Positions 45,649-55,918 of a DNA stretch of 64,000 bases are shown piece by piece (position 1 is the stretch's first letter; every line of letters begins with the position of its first letter). Made by a program: the position numbers and the translations under genes. The stretch lies in the NCBI RefSeq assembly GCF_000376985.1, contig NZ_AQYA01000027.1:1-64000 (forward strand). The letters run 5' to 3'. The notes under the pieces are model-generated. The model was not told where the DNA came from. It did not search any database and worked only from the letters and a program-made list of their open reading frames with translations. Origin of the DNA: Streptococcus henryi DSM 19005. Lineage in GTDB: Bacteria; Bacillota; Bacilli; Lactobacillales; Streptococcaceae.

Positions 45649-48372
45649 ATGAATTCAAAATACACATACGGTTTCAAAAAGTCAAAAGCTTATGGACTTT
45701 GTGGCGTTGCAATTGCAGCATTTTTGTTCTCATCAGCACAAACAGTTTTAGCAGATGAAGCAGTCACAACGCCTTCTTCAGAAGCATCACTAGTGGTGCA
45801 AAGTGTGGATTTACAGAATGAAGCTGCAGTTGATCAAAGTTCAGATTCTGTATTATTAACTGAGTCAGAAGTTGCTGAAACGCCTTTAAATTCAACAGAA
45901 GATATTATTGAATCAAGTGATGATAATATGTCATCGCTTGTCAGTAGTGTAGAAGACGCGAAAGAGACTGTTGAAGAAGCTATCAAGCCAGATACTGAGG
46001 AGTCAGCTATCTCTTCTGACTTAACTGATAAAGACAGCTCAGAAGAAACTGTGATTGAGGTTGAAGAATCTAATACTAGCCAAGTAGAATCAGATTTAGA
46101 AAATAAACAAATTATTGGAACAGAGCAAAATGAGACTCCCGAGCTTGACCAGAAAAAAATGAGCCAAGATGAGCAAGTTGAGACTTCTGAAGAGGATAAA
46201 TCCGAGGCCGTTGCTGCATCTGCCGGAGAGATTACTGAAGCTGTTGCGATGCACCGCCTCTACAATCCAAATTCTGGAGAGCATTTTTATACTGCAGCAG
46301 TAGGTGAGAAAGATTTTCTAGTAAAGGTTGGCTGGAAATATGAGAATATTGGCTGGTACGCTCCGAAAACCGGTGAATCAGTTTATCGCCTTTATAATCC
46401 AAATGCAGGTGATCATCACTACACATTAAGTTCTGGTGAAAAGAACTACCTTGTTAATGTTGGCTGGAAATATGAGGGGATTGCTTGGTATTCGGCAGGT
46501 AGTTCTGTCATGTATCGCCTCTACAATCCAAATGCAAAAACTGGAACCCATCACTACACAAGTTCAAAAGGCGAGAGTGATGCTTTAGTGAAAAGAGGCT
46601 GGAAATATGAAGGAATTTCATGGTATGGAGTTGACTCAAATGCATTAGCAACTCCATCAGGAAATCCAACGCAAGTTAGCGCTCAGCTAAACACTGATGG
46701 AATAGCAATATCACTAACCTCAAACAAAGTTTCAGACTACAGCAAAGTTACATTCTCTGTTTGGTCAGAAGCTAAAGTCCAGAACAATATCAAGTGGTAT
46801 AAGGCAGATAAGTCAGGCAAAACTGTCGTGAATTACAGCACTCTAGGTGATTATGGCAACTATAAGGTGCAGGCTTATCTTAATGAGAACGGTAAATTGC
46901 TTGTTTTGGACACAGATAGTATTACTATCGTAAAACCAAGTGTGAAAGAAACAATAACAAAAAATGATGACATGTCATATACCGTGACAATTTCAAATGT
47001 TCCTCTCTATATGAGTTCAATTGTTTTGCCAACTTGGTCAGAGAAATATGGTCAGGATGATATTATTTGGTCTAAAACTAATAAAATCAATAGCACAACA
47101 TATCAAGCAGTAATCAAATTAAGAGATCATAGCTACGATATTGGAAAATACCATTTACATATTTATGGTCAAAGCAAACTTGGTGGGTCACACCAAATTG
47201 GATTAGGGGCAACAGCAGGTTTCACTGTAAAAAGTTCTGATATAAAACTAACTGAACCCGATGTAATTGTTCAAAACTATGATAAGAATAAGGGGCAATT
47301 AACAGTTGTTGTTATTGGTGGTAGCAATTCTAAAGCGATTAAGTCAGTACGTGTTGCCGCCTGGTCAGAGAGTGATAGGGGAAATCTGTATTGGTACACA
47401 AGCTCGTCTGTTAAAGATGGGCAGTTAAGACTGACTGTTGATGAGAAATATCATCACAATCTAGCAGGTGATTATCAAGTTCACGTTTATGTTACAACTA
47501 CTGATGGTGTTGAAAAGGGTAGAGTTTTAGGACCATACCACTTTAACAAGGTTGCTAGTCAAAGTAAGGTTAGTTCTACATACAAGGGTACAGGTGTCTT
47601 TAATCTATCGGTTGATAATGTTTATTCAAATGGTAAGGTCGTATATGCCGTTTGGTCTGATAAAAATGGACAAGATGACATGAAATGGTATACGGCTACT
47701 CAATCTGGCCAAACAGCTAATGCAATTGTGAATGTAACACAGCATACAGGAACTGGAACCTACCACGTCCATGTTTACCAAAATGATAATGGTAAGATGT
47801 ATTTCTTAACATCTCAAGATTTCCAAGTAAAACGAACTAATTATGATATGCCATATTACAGTCAGGGAGATAGTCGTTGGGGAAGTAAAACTTATAATTA
47901 CTACACAATGGCTTCATCAGGATGTGTGCCAACAAGCTTGGCTATGGTATTTTCATCGTTGACTGGTAAAACAGTTACACCTGTTAATGTTGCTGATTAC
48001 TTGTATTACAACACAATTGAATTCAATAGATCTGAAATTGGATCGAGCGGACAAGGTGTTCTAATGGCTACTCGCCAATGGGGATTAACTCCAACAGCAC
48101 TCACTTCTTTTGATGCATTGGCTAGTAACCTAAAAGAAGGTCATCACGTAGTGGCTGCAGTCCAACAAAACAAATTCTCACCATGGGGTGGAGGAATGTC
48201 ACATGAGATCGTTCTCAAAGGTTTTTCAAATGGTAATACCTACGTTTATGATCCTTATAACGCGGCAAATAACGGCTGGTATCCAATCATTTCACTTTGG
48301 AATGAACAAAGTACTCAAGGTCTTGACCTTAGAGGAGTTGGTCGTCCATTTGTTAAAATAACAGATAACTAA
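45649..48372 (+). CDS. Secreted DUF5648 / Bsp-like repeat protein with C39-like peptidase domain
   Basis: A 907-residue exported protein. A signal peptide (GFKKSKAYGLCGVAIAA, to about 35) is followed by an acidic linker, three DUF5648-type units (about 204-333) and about four GBS Bsp-like repeats with VWS and WY motifs (340-725). A C-terminal Peptidase_C39_2-like domain ends the protein, with Cys in SSGCVPTS, His in SHEIVLKG and Asp in VYDPYN. The mixture suggests a wall-bound cysteine hydrolase. GAGGTGG precedes the ATG, 53 bases after the glucosaminidase gene, so they are likely co-transcribed. Confidence 0.85.
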   Translation: MNSKYTYGFKKSKAYGLCGVAIAAFLFSSAQTVLADEAVTTPSSEASLVVQSVDLQNEAAVDQSSDSVLLTESEVAETPLNSTEDIIESSDDNMSSLVSSVEDAKETVEEAIKPDTEESAISSDLTDKDSSEETVIEVEESNTSQVESDLENKQIIGTEQNETPELDQKKMSQDEQVETSEEDKSEAVAASAGEITEAVAMHRLYNPNSGEHFYTAAVGEKDFLVKVGWKYENIGWYAPKTGESVYRLYNPNAGDHHYTLSSGEKNYLVNVGWKYEGIAWYSAGSSVMYRLYNPNAKTGTHHYTSSKGESDALVKRGWKYEGISWYGVDSNALATPSGNPTQVSAQLNTDGIAISLTSNKVSDYSKVTFSVWSEAKVQNNIKWYKADKSGKTVVNYSTLGDYGNYKVQAYLNENGKLLVLDTDSITIVKPSVKETITKNDDMSYTVTISNVPLYMSSIVLPTWSEKYGQDDIIWSKTNKINSTTYQAVIKLRDHSYDIGKYHLHIYGQSKLGGSHQIGLGATAGFTVKSSDIKLTEPDVIVQNYDKNKGQLTVVVIGGSNSKAIKSVRVAAWSESDRGNLYWYTSSSVKDGQLRLTVDEKYHHNLAGDYQVHVYVTTTDGVEKGRVLGPYHFNKVASQSKVSSTYKGTGVFNLSVDNVYSNGKVVYAVWSDKNGQDDMKWYTATQSGQTANAIVNVTQHTGTGTYHVHVYQNDNGKMYFLTSQDFQVKRTNYDMPYYSQGDSRWGSKTYNYYTMASSGCVPTSLAMVFSSLTGKTVTPVNVADYLYYNTIEFNRSEIGSSGQGVLMATRQWGLTPTALTSFDALASNLKEGHHVVAAVQQNKFSPWGGGMSHEIVLKGFSNGNTYVYDPYNAANNGWYPIISLWNEQSTQGLDLRGVGRPFVKITDN

Positions 48373-48393
48373 CACTCTTTAAAAAAATATAAT

Positions 48394-48435
48394 AAAAAGT
48401 TGGGTATGTTCTAAAGTGTTCCCAACTTTTTATGT
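48394..48435 (+). terminator. Terminator of the secreted protein pair
   Basis: AAAAAGTTGGG at 48394-48404 pairs perfectly with CCCAACTTTTT at 48421-48431. Confidence 0.85.
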
Positions 48436-48521
48436 TAGCACTGAATTAATATTCAATTGAAATATATAAAAGACAACTGACTGAGAAAAAAGAAAAATCT
48501 GAAAATTATGTCAACTTTCCC

Positions 48522-48550
48522 TTGACAGGTTTTTTTATGAGTGTTATGAT
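48522..48550 (+). promoter_or_regulatory. Promoter of the riboflavin operon
   Basis: TTGACA at 48522-48527, a 17-base spacer and TATGAT at 48545-48550. Confidence 0.82.
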
Positions 48551-48568
48551 TAGGTCATGAATTGAATA

Positions 48569-48706
48569 TTTCTTCGGGGCAGGGTGAAATTCCCGACCGG
48601 CGGTGACAAGGGTGTTTAGTAAAACATTGATTGAAGTCCGTGAGCGAAAGCTGATCTGGTGTGATTCCAGAACCGACAGTAAAGTCTGGATGGGAGAAGA
48701 AAATCG
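48569..48706 (+). promoter_or_regulatory. FMN riboswitch (RFN element)
   Basis: The conserved core is plain: TCTTCGGGGCAGGG at the 5' side, GAAATTCCCGACCGGCGGT, a variable arm, AGTCCGTGAGCG, GATCTGGTG and the closing AACCGACAGTAAAGTCTGGATGGGAGAAGA. FMN binding should lead to termination before ribD. Confidence 0.96.
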
Positions 48707-48752
48707 AATGGCCACAAGAGAGCCTGTCTTTTTGTGCTATTTTAGAAAGATT

Positions 48753-48786
48753 TCAGGAGAATTCTAGTCTCTTGAGGTGTTTTTAT
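48753..48786 (+). terminator. First hairpin after the FMN riboswitch
   Basis: TCAGGAGA at 48753-48760 pairs with TCTCTTGA at 48768-48775 (one G-T pair) and is followed by GGTGTTTTTA. It may be a second regulated terminator. Confidence 0.5.
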
Positions 48787-48807
48787 ACTACATTTGATTT
48801 AACCATG

Positions 48808-48834
48808 CCCCATTCTTGTGAATGGGGTATTTTA
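48808..48834 (+). terminator. Riboswitch-controlled terminator
   Basis: CCCCATTC at 48808-48815 pairs perfectly with GAATGGGG at 48820-48827 around TTGT, followed by TATTTTA. Confidence 0.75.
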
Positions 48835-48983
48835 GGTTATAAAATAAAAGCGGTAACTTGTTAATAGTGAATTCTTTTTGTATAACCTTTTTCAGTAAAC
48901 CATCTTAATCCCGAATTGTCTAATTGTTGTGCAGCTTCAATTAGCTTTCGGTTTTTTTTGTGTATTAGGAAGGAGTGATAAAA

Positions 48984-50054
48984 ATGCATGAAAAATATAT
49001 GAGCTTAGCCCTCGAAGAGGCTAAGCGAGGTATGAAACATACTCATACAAATCCACTTGTTGGTGCTATTCTTGTTAAAGACCAGCAAATAATTGGTCGC
49101 GGTGCTCATCTTTTGTATGGACATGAACATGCGGAAAAAAATGCCATTATAACATGCCAAACTCCTGAAAAAATACTCAATTCTACTTTATACGTTACCC
49201 TGGAGCCTTGTAATCATCAAGGTAAACAACCTGCCTGTACCCAAGCAATTTTGGAAGCAAAAATTGCACGTGTAGTTGTTGCACAGCTTGATCCTAATCC
49301 CCTTGTTTCTGGGAAAGGTATTGCATTTTTAGAGGAAAATGGTGTTGAGGTCATAAGCGGAGTTCTGACTTCTGAGGCAGAAAAACTGAATCCTGCATAT
49401 AATCTCTTCCATAAAAAACAGCGCCCATATGTGACTTTGAAGCAGGCAGTGAGCTTAGACGGAAAGCTTGGCTTGGATAATCAACGAACTAGCCTCACAG
49501 GACCTGAAGTTTATGAATTTGTTCGTCGAGAAAGAGATAACTATCAGGCTATTTTAGTTGGAGCACAAACCGCCATAACAGACAATCCACGTTTACTTGG
49601 TTCTGAAACATCACTTTTCCCACCTCAACGGATTGTCTTGGACAGAAGAGGTCGAGTCTTTGACAAACCTGATCTTACCTTATTTAAAGATGAGGCGGCT
49701 CCAGTCATTATATTTTCTGCTGCCATACCGGATAACTTACCAGAACACGTCACCGTACTAAAACCTAAGGATTTTAGTATCTCAACAATATTGAGTGATA
49801 TAGCAGATTTTGGTATTCAGTCTCTTTATGTTGAAGGCGGAGCAGAAATCCACGATCAGTTTTTAGAAGCCAGTCTCTGGGATGAATTAATTACTTATCA
49901 AGCGCCTATTTTACTTGGAGGAAATAGCAAAGCTGCTTTTTCAAGCCAACGTCAAGTCTTATCAAAAGTAATTTTAAAAGACATTTCAATCCAACAAATT
50001 GGACAAGACATACGCATTTCAGCTAGGAGGGATGAGTCATGTTTACTGGACTAA
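48984..50054 (+). CDS. ribD: Bifunctional riboflavin deaminase/reductase RibD
   Basis: RibD deaminates and then reduces the pyrimidine intermediate in riboflavin synthesis. The deaminase domain holds HAEKNAI, EPCNHQGKQPACTQ zinc motifs; the reductase domain starts about residue 145 (PYVTLKQAVSLDGK) and contains YVEGGAE. The ATG at 48984 follows AAGGAGTG and gives 356 residues. It is the first gene under the FMN riboswitch and overlaps ribE by 16 bases. Confidence 0.94.
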   Translation: MHEKYMSLALEEAKRGMKHTHTNPLVGAILVKDQQIIGRGAHLLYGHEHAEKNAIITCQTPEKILNSTLYVTLEPCNHQGKQPACTQAILEAKIARVVVAQLDPNPLVSGKGIAFLEENGVEVISGVLTSEAEKLNPAYNLFHKKQRPYVTLKQAVSLDGKLGLDNQRTSLTGPEVYEFVRRERDNYQAILVGAQTAITDNPRLLGSETSLFPPQRIVLDRRGRVFDKPDLTLFKDEAAPVIIFSAAIPDNLPEHVTVLKPKDFSISTILSDIADFGIQSLYVEGGAEIHDQFLEASLWDELITYQAPILLGGNSKAAFSSQRQVLSKVILKDISIQQIGQDIRISARRDESCLLD

Positions 50055-50641
50055 TCAAGGAGCAGGGCAATATTACAAAAATAAGTAAAACAAGCCAGAG
50101 CATTAAACTAACTATCCGAGCAAGTAATGACCTGCTAAAGACTTATAAAATTGGAGATAGCATGGCAGTGAACGGTGTTTGTTTGACCTGTGTCAAAAAA
50201 TCGGGAAACCAATTCACCGTAGATATCATGCCAGAAACCTTTAAACGAACAACTTTTGCAAGACTAAAGATAAATGACAGGGTGAATTTAGAGCCAGCCA
50301 TGTCGCAAAGTGATCGTTTTGAAGGGCATATCGTTTCAGGTCACAGTGATAGTATAGGAAAATTGCTTCATAGAAAACCGGATGAAAATGCAATCTTATT
50401 AACTTTTTCTTATCCTGGTTGCTTACGAGGAGAAATTGTAAATCAAGGATCTATTTCAATAAACGGTGTTAGTTTGACGGTAGTGTCGGCAGATATAAAT
50501 AGTTTTACGGTCTCACTTATACCACACACTGCCAAAGAAACTAATCTTTCTAGCCTAAAAATAGGCAGTGAAGTAAATTTAGAAACCGATATACTAGCAA
50601 AATACGTAAAGGCTCAGTTAAATATGTTGGGAGAAAGATAG
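50039..50641 (+). CDS. ribE: Riboflavin synthase, alpha chain
   Basis: Riboflavin synthase dismutates two lumazine molecules to riboflavin. It begins MFTGLIKEQG and contains two tandem lumazine-binding domains (about 1-97 and 98-195), each with an NGVCLT or NGVSLT motif. The 200-residue length is normal. It starts inside ribD with CTAGGAGGGATG upstream and ends with TAG directly followed by the ribBA ATG. Confidence 0.94.
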   Translation: MFTGLIKEQGNITKISKTSQSIKLTIRASNDLLKTYKIGDSMAVNGVCLTCVKKSGNQFTVDIMPETFKRTTFARLKINDRVNLEPAMSQSDRFEGHIVSGHSDSIGKLLHRKPDENAILLTFSYPGCLRGEIVNQGSISINGVSLTVVSADINSFTVSLIPHTAKETNLSSLKIGSEVNLETDILAKYVKAQLNMLGER

Positions 50642-51817
50642 ATGATTGAAGATGTAAGACAAGCAATTGAAGATTTAAAAGCAGGAAAACTAGTAGTCAT
50701 TGTGGATGATGACGACCGTGAAGCAGAAGGTGACTTGGTCGGACTAGCTAGTCTAGCCACTGGAGAAAATGTGAACTTTATGACTAAACATGCGCGTGGG
50801 CTCATCTGTTCACCAGTTTCTAAGGAAATAGCAGAGCGCTTAGACTTATTTCCTATGATTGATGTTAACACAGACCCTCATGGGACTGCATTTACTGTTA
50901 GTGTTGACCATAGTTCAACTACGACAGGGATTTCAGCATTTGAAAGAGCAAAGACTATCAGAGCACTGTCTGATGATAATTCAAAATCAAGTGACTTTCA
51001 AAGACCCGGACATATGTTTCCGCTTGTTGGACGTCAAGGAGGAGTTTTGAAGCGTCGAGGGCATACAGAAGCGAGTCTAGACCTTGCTAAATTAGCAGGA
51101 GATGTTCAGGCATCATATATTTGTGAAATTTTAAAAGATGACGGAACCATGGCCCGCCGTAATGACTTGTTTGCATTTGCTGAGGAGTGGGGCTTAACTA
51201 TTATTGATGTCAATGACATCGCAAGATATATGAGTTTTGAAGACAATGTTTTAGTAAATTTACCAAGTTCGCATGGTGATTTTGACTTACGTCTATTAGA
51301 GGATGAGCAAGGTAAGGAGCATCTTTTTATTAGTAAGGGAGAAATAAGTAATAAGAAACCTTATCTCTTACGTTTACATTCAGAATGTTTAACAGGTGAT
51401 GTTTTTGGTTCTTATAGATGTGATTGCGGTGAACAACTTCAGACAGCATTGGAAAAAATAGAAGCAGAAGGTCAAGGTGCTGTTCTTTACCTAAGACAAG
51501 AAGGACGTGGAATTGGCTTAAAAAATAAGCTGCGTGCCTATCAACTTCAAGAAAAGGGAATTGATACCTATGATGCGAATTTAGCATTAGGATTCGCCGC
51601 AGATGAGAGAGATTATGGAATCGCTGCGGATATACTATCTTACTTAGGAATTAGAGACGTGGACTTGTTGACAAATAACCCAAATAAGGTTGAACAACTT
51701 GAACAAGCAGGTATTCACGTTCACGAACGCATCCCCCTAATAATTAAGCCACATCAAGAAAATCAACTCTATCTGCAAGTGAAAAAAGAGAAATTTCATC
51801 ATATTTTAAATTTTTAA
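50642..51817 (+). CDS. ribBA: Bifunctional DHBP synthase / GTP cyclohydrolase II
   Basis: The fusion makes both starting compounds of riboflavin: 3,4-dihydroxybutanone phosphate and the GTP-derived pyrimidine. The N-terminal half has the acidic [11 protein letters not shown] and [14 protein letters not shown] motifs. The C-terminal half has the zinc site [21 protein letters not shown]-type Cys residues and RQEGRGIGL. The length is 391 residues. It abuts ribE without a gap. A motif copy lies at 50827-50837. Confidence 0.94.
   Translation: MIEDVRQAIEDLKAGKLVVIVDDDDREAEGDLVGLASLATGENVNFMTKHARGLICSPVSKEIAERLDLFPMIDVNTDPHGTAFTVSVDHSSTTTGISAFERAKTIRALSDDNSKSSDFQRPGHMFPLVGRQGGVLKRRGHTEASLDLAKLAGDVQASYICEILKDDGTMARRNDLFAFAEEWGLTIIDVNDIARYMSFEDNVLVNLPSSHGDFDLRLLEDEQGKEHLFISKGEISNKKPYLLRLHSECLTGDVFGSYRCDCGEQLQTALEKIEAEGQGAVLYLRQEGRGIGLKNKLRAYQLQEKGIDTYDANLALGFAADERDYGIAADILSYLGIRDVDLLTNNPNKVEQLEQAGIHVHERIPLIIKPHQENQLYLQVKKEKFHHILNF
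50827..50837 (+). repeat. AATAGCAGAGC motif, copy 8
   Basis: Exact copy in the sense strand of ribBA. Confidence 0.8.
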
Positions 51818-51830
51818 AAGGAGAAGAAAC

Positions 51831-52298
51831 ATGACAGTCTATGAAGGAAAATTTATCGGAAAAGAAATCAAAGTAGCTATTGTGGTTGCACGCTTTAATG
51901 AATTTATTACATCAAAACTACTTGGAGGTGCCGAAGATGCACTTATTCGAAATGAAGTGCCATCAGAAAATATTGACGTTTTCTGGGTACCAGGAGCATT
52001 TGAAATTCCATTTATCACAAAGAAACTTGTCGCAAGTGGAAAATATGATGGCCTTATCACTCTAGGAAGTGTAATCAGAGGAAGTACCAGTCACTATGAC
52101 TTAGTTTGCAATGAAGTTGCTAAAGGTGTAGGGCAAATCAATCTCAATAGTGAAATTCCAGTTATGTTTGGTGTTATTACAACTGAAGATATTGAGCAGG
52201 CCATTGAGCGAGCAGGATCAAAAGCTGGTAATAAAGGAAGCGAGTGCGCTCAAGGATTGCTTGAGATGATTGATTTGAACAAGCAGATAATGAACTAA
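51831..52298 (+). CDS. ribH: 6,7-dimethyl-8-ribityllumazine synthase
   Basis: RibH makes the direct precursor of riboflavin and forms icosahedral or pentameric shells. The pattern [19 protein letters not shown] and [12 protein letters not shown], with the catalytic His in the last, is complete in 155 residues. AAAAGGAGAAG lies before the ATG. A terminator after it closes the riboflavin operon. Confidence 0.95.
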   Translation: MTVYEGKFIGKEIKVAIVVARFNEFITSKLLGGAEDALIRNEVPSENIDVFWVPGAFEIPFITKKLVASGKYDGLITLGSVIRGSTSHYDLVCNEVAKGVGQINLNSEIPVMFGVITTEDIEQAIERAGSKAGNKGSECAQGLLEMIDLNKQIMN

Positions 52299-52314
52299 TC
52301 AATATAAATAAGTG

Positions 52315-52345
52315 ACCATCGCTGTAAAAAGGTGATGGTTTTTAT
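52315..52345 (+). terminator. Terminator of the riboflavin operon
   Basis: ACCATC at 52315-52320 pairs with GATGGT at 52334-52339, followed by a T run. Confidence 0.75.
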
Positions 52346-52466
52346 TATAAAACAACTTATAAAAACATTGTTAGGCAAATTAGTCTATTTTTTTGACTAA
52401 TTTTATTTATAAGAGTAAGATAGGTATAAATAGTAAAACAATTTGACTAATATACAGGAGATTCCC

Positions 52467-53179
52467 ATGAAAGCAGTTCTTGTTAACCGGTCAGAAGGTT
52501 CTATCAACTATGGGTGAGATGGGGTGGGCCTTTGATGGCTCCTATGCTGAATATGTCTTGGTCCCAAATGAGCAGATTTTTCCAGTTGAGACAGATTTGA
52601 GCTGGGAGGAATTTGCGGCTGTTCCTGAAACTTATTTTACCGCCTATGACTCCATGCTCCAATTAAGGCTTGAAGATGGTGATAGGGTTTTGGTTCGTGG
52701 GGCGGCTTCTGGTGTCGGCTTAGCCTTTACCAAGTTAGTCAAAGCCAAGTACCCCCAACTTAAGGTCTATGGGTCAGTCCGCCGCTTGGACAAAGAAGCT
52801 CAGCGACTTGGATGGCCATTTACAAACAGCCTTGACCTTTAGCAAGGCCCTAGAGCTGGTTGGACCTCTTGTCATTAAGGACTCTATCGCCCATATGGAC
52901 CACTATGGCATCATCTGCAGCACGGGCCTTCTTGGTGGCCAGTGGTATTTGGAGGATTTTGACCCCACTTTTGACTTGAAGAAGAACATTTATCTAACGA
53001 CTTTTTATTCGGGTAATGTTTCTTCTGAGCAATGGCAGAGCCTCTTTGACTATATTGATTGCTATCAGGTTGACGTTCGCCAAGAAAAGATTTTTAGCCT
53101 AGATCAAATAAGAGCTGCGCATGACTATCTAGACAGTCCTCAAGCCCTTGGCAAGATTATTGTTCTTAATGATGACTAA
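52467..53179 (+). pseudogene. Broken zinc-type alcohol dehydrogenase / quinone oxidoreductase (MDR)
   Basis: The start ATGAAAGCAGTTCTTGTTAA encodes MKAVLVN, typical of the family, but the frame stops after 16 codons. The body continues in the next frame from about 52495 (GSYAEYVLVPN, VLVRGAASGVGLAFTKL), stops near 52842, and resumes in the third frame (TFSKALELVG to GKIIVLNDD) to 53179. Roughly 70 residues of the N-terminal part are missing, so at least two deletions have occurred. The Rossmann turn GAASGVG survives but the enzyme cannot be made. Confidence 0.85.
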
Positions 53180-53211
53180 ATACAACTGTTAAGAAACTGA
53201 AAGGAAATTTT

Positions 53212-53661
53212 ATGATAAATGAGTCACAAGTGAAACCTTATGTCCGTATAATGGACCAACAGGCCTCCCTTTATGAATACTTTGCTAGGCAGTATGGCCT
53301 GCAAAATAAGTCCTTGCAACTCCTGCTCTGGGTAGCCAATTATCCCAAATCTCATGGTAGCTATGTGACTCAGAAGTTTCTGGCAGAGCGGACCTATTCT
53401 AGCAAGCAGGTGGTAAATGCTACTGTTAAAAATTGGCGGGACAAGGGCTATGTTGAGCTCCTTGAAAACCCTAGGGATAAACGCCATAAACTGATACGAT
53501 TGACTGAAGCTGGTCAGGCCTATGCGGACAGCATTATCCAACCCCTAAATAAGATAGAAAAGACAGCCATTGAGGTTTTAAGCCCCAAAGAGCAGGAGAC
53601 TCTTTTGGCTCTGACCGCCAAGTATAACCATGCTTTAAAAGAAGAAATGGAGAAGCTATGA
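53212..53661 (+). CDS. MarR-family transcriptional regulator
   Basis: A 149-residue winged helix protein: the recognition helix region LAERTYSSKQVVNATVKNW and the wing ENPRDKRHKLIRLT are typical MarR features, with helices at both ends for dimerisation. GAAAGGAAATTTT precedes the ATG. Its stop overlaps the start of the ABC ATPase gene, so the regulator is the first gene of the osmolyte transporter operon and probably controls it. Confidence 0.9.
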   Translation: MINESQVKPYVRIMDQQASLYEYFARQYGLQNKSLQLLLWVANYPKSHGSYVTQKFLAERTYSSKQVVNATVKNWRDKGYVELLENPRDKRHKLIRLTEAGQAYADSIIQPLNKIEKTAIEVLSPKEQETLLALTAKYNHALKEEMEKL

Positions 53662-54386
53662 TAACATTTGACCAAGTGACCAAAGTCTTTGGAACCAAGA
53701 CTGTACTTGATAATCAATCCTTTGACATTGCAGATGGCGAATTTCTAGTCTTGGTTGGACCTTCTGGGTCCGGTAAGACGACAATTCTTAAGATGCTTAA
53801 CCGCCTTATTGATTTGACAGAAGGTCGAATTATGATTGATGGGACCCAGCAGAACCAGTTAGATTTGCGACAACTCCGTTTGTCCATGGGCTATGTTCTT
53901 CAACAAATCGCTCTCTTTCCCAATCTGACGGTGGCTGAAAATATTGCCCTCATTCCCAAAATGAAGGGTTGGGACAAGGAGAAAATTGCGACCCGGACGG
54001 CCGAACTCCTAGATAAGGTCGGTCTGCCAGCCGCAGATTATCTGAATCGCTATCCCAAGGACCTCTCAGGCGGGGAGCAGCAGCGTGTGGGTATTGTAAG
54101 GGCCATTATTGGAGAGCCCAAGTTCCTTCTTATGGATGAACCCTTCTCAGCCCTGGACCCTATCACCAGGGAGCAGTTGCAGGCCCTGACCAAGGACTTG
54201 CATGCGGAGTTTGGCATGACCACTATCTTTGTGACCCACGATGTCCGTGAGGCTTTGGAGCTAGCGGATAAGATTGCGGTCCTCAATCAGGGAAAAATCG
54301 TCCAGTTAGCTTCTCCAGAGGAGATTTTACAGGCTCCAGCTGACGACTTTGTGGCAGAATTGTTTGGAGGTGTGGCCCATGACTAA
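53658..54386 (+). CDS. Glycine betaine/carnitine/choline ABC transporter ATP-binding protein
   Basis: The OpuCA/ProV-like ATPase has Walker [10 protein letters not shown], signature [10 protein letters not shown] and Walker [13 protein letters not shown], with the [11 protein letters not shown] insert of osmolyte transporters. At 242 residues it lacks the C-terminal CBS domains that sense ionic strength in full-length OpuCA. It overlaps the MarR gene by four bases and the permease gene by eight, so translation is coupled. Visibly G+C-richer than the core genes. Confidence 0.88.
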   Translation: MITFDQVTKVFGTKTVLDNQSFDIADGEFLVLVGPSGSGKTTILKMLNRLIDLTEGRIMIDGTQQNQLDLRQLRLSMGYVLQQIALFPNLTVAENIALIPKMKGWDKEKIATRTAELLDKVGLPAADYLNRYPKDLSGGEQQRVGIVRAIIGEPKFLLMDEPFSALDPITREQLQALTKDLHAEFGMTTIFVTHDVREALELADKIAVLNQGKIVQLASPEEILQAPADDFVAELFGGVAHD

Positions 54387-55902
54387 GTTACTTACAACCT
54401 TTCAAGACCGCTTTGCCGATTGGGTGACAGCTCTGATACAGCACCTGCAGATTTCCCTCATGGCCCTGCTGGTAGCTATCCTGATTGCAGTCCCTCTAGC
54501 TATCCTACTCAGTAAGAGCAAGCGCCTAGCGGAAGCCTCCCTCCAAGTGACCGGCGTCTTTCAGACCATCCCCTCTCTGGCCCTTCTGGGACTCTTCATT
54601 CCCTTCATGGGGATTGGGACCCTGCCTGCGGTAGTGGCCCTGGTCATTTATGCCCTCTTTCCCATCATGCAGAACACCATCACAGCCCTGGACAGCATTG
54701 ACCCTAGTTTGGTCGAAGCGGGGACGGCCTTTGGTATGACCAAGTGGGAGCGGCTCAAGACCTTTGAGATTCCTATCAGTCTCCCTATCATCATGTCTGG
54801 GATTCGGACTTCGGCTGTTATGGTCATCGGAACCGCCACCCTGGCTTCCCTCATCGGGGCAGGCGGGCTTGGTGCCTTCATCATGCTAGGCATCGACCGC
54901 AACAACAGCTCCCTCATCCTGATTGGGGCCCTGTCCTCGGCACTTCTTGCTGTCCTCTTTAATGCCCTTATCAAACTTTTGGAAAAAGCGCAGCTGAGAA
55001 CCATCGTGGCCTCCTTTGCCATCATGGTCTTGGGACTCTTTGCCACCTACGCGCCAGCTTTTGTCAAAAGCAGTGAAAGCAAAACGGAGACCATCGTCAT
55101 CGCAGGTAAACTGGGGGCAGAGCCGGAAATTTTGATTAACATGTACAAGGAGCTAATCGAGGGGGAAATGGATGTCAAGGTCAAGCTGGAGCCTTCTTTT
55201 GGCAAGACCAGCTTCCTCTATGAAGCCCTTAAGGCTGGTGATATTGCCATCTATCCTGAGTTTACGGGAACGGTAACTGGGTCCCTTTTGACCAATCCAC
55301 CCCAGCTGTCAAATGACCCAATAGAGGTCTTTGAAGCAGCCCGGGATGGTATCTTGGAGCAGGATAATTTGGTGCTCTTGAAACCAATGGCCTATCAGAA
55401 TACCTATGCTCTGGCGGTGACCAGGGAATTTGCGGAAGAAAATCAGCTGACCAAGATTTCAGACCTCCTTGCTATTCAGGACAAGCTGGTGGCAGGCTTC
55501 TCCTTAGAATTTAATGACCGGGCAGATGGCTATCCTGGCCTACAAGAGCTTTACGGTCTTAAGATCACAGTTAACACTATGGAGCCTGCCCTTCGCTACC
55601 AGGCCATTCAAACAGGTGATGTCAATCTTATTGACGCCTACTCCACAGATAGCCAAATCAAGCAGTACGACCTGGTGGTCTTGGAAGATGACCGTCAGCT
55701 CTTCCCCCCCTATCAAGGAGCACCGCTCATGCGGGCAGAGCTTCTGGAAAAATACCCAGAGCTAGAAGCGGTCCTCAATAAGCTAGCTGGTCAAATCACA
55801 GAAAGTCAGATGTCAGAAATGAACTATCAGGTGGATGTGGAAGGCAAGTCAGCCCAAGAAGTGGCTCATAACTACCTGCTTGAAGCGGGATTGGTCAATT
55901 AA
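54379..55902 (+). CDS. Fused permease and substrate-binding protein of the osmolyte transporter
   Basis: A 507-residue fusion: residues 1-215 form the OpuCB/ProW permease with five to six membrane segments and the EAA-like loop ([20 protein letters not shown]), and from about 230 a OpuAC-type substrate-binding domain is displayed outside ([38 protein letters not shown]). This ProWX layout is known in other streptococci for choline or glycine betaine. The ATG at 54379 overlaps the ATPase end. Confidence 0.9.
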   Translation: MTKLLTTFQDRFADWVTALIQHLQISLMALLVAILIAVPLAILLSKSKRLAEASLQVTGVFQTIPSLALLGLFIPFMGIGTLPAVVALVIYALFPIMQNTITALDSIDPSLVEAGTAFGMTKWERLKTFEIPISLPIIMSGIRTSAVMVIGTATLASLIGAGGLGAFIMLGIDRNNSSLILIGALSSALLAVLFNALIKLLEKAQLRTIVASFAIMVLGLFATYAPAFVKSSESKTETIVIAGKLGAEPEILINMYKELIEGEMDVKVKLEPSFGKTSFLYEALKAGDIAIYPEFTGTVTGSLLTNPPQLSNDPIEVFEAARDGILEQDNLVLLKPMAYQNTYALAVTREFAEENQLTKISDLLAIQDKLVAGFSLEFNDRADGYPGLQELYGLKITVNTMEPALRYQAIQTGDVNLIDAYSTDSQIKQYDLVVLEDDRQLFPPYQGAPLMRAELLEKYPELEAVLNKLAGQITESQMSEMNYQVDVEGKSAQEVAHNYLLEAGLVN

Positions 55903-55918
55903 AGAAAGAAGTGATCAC

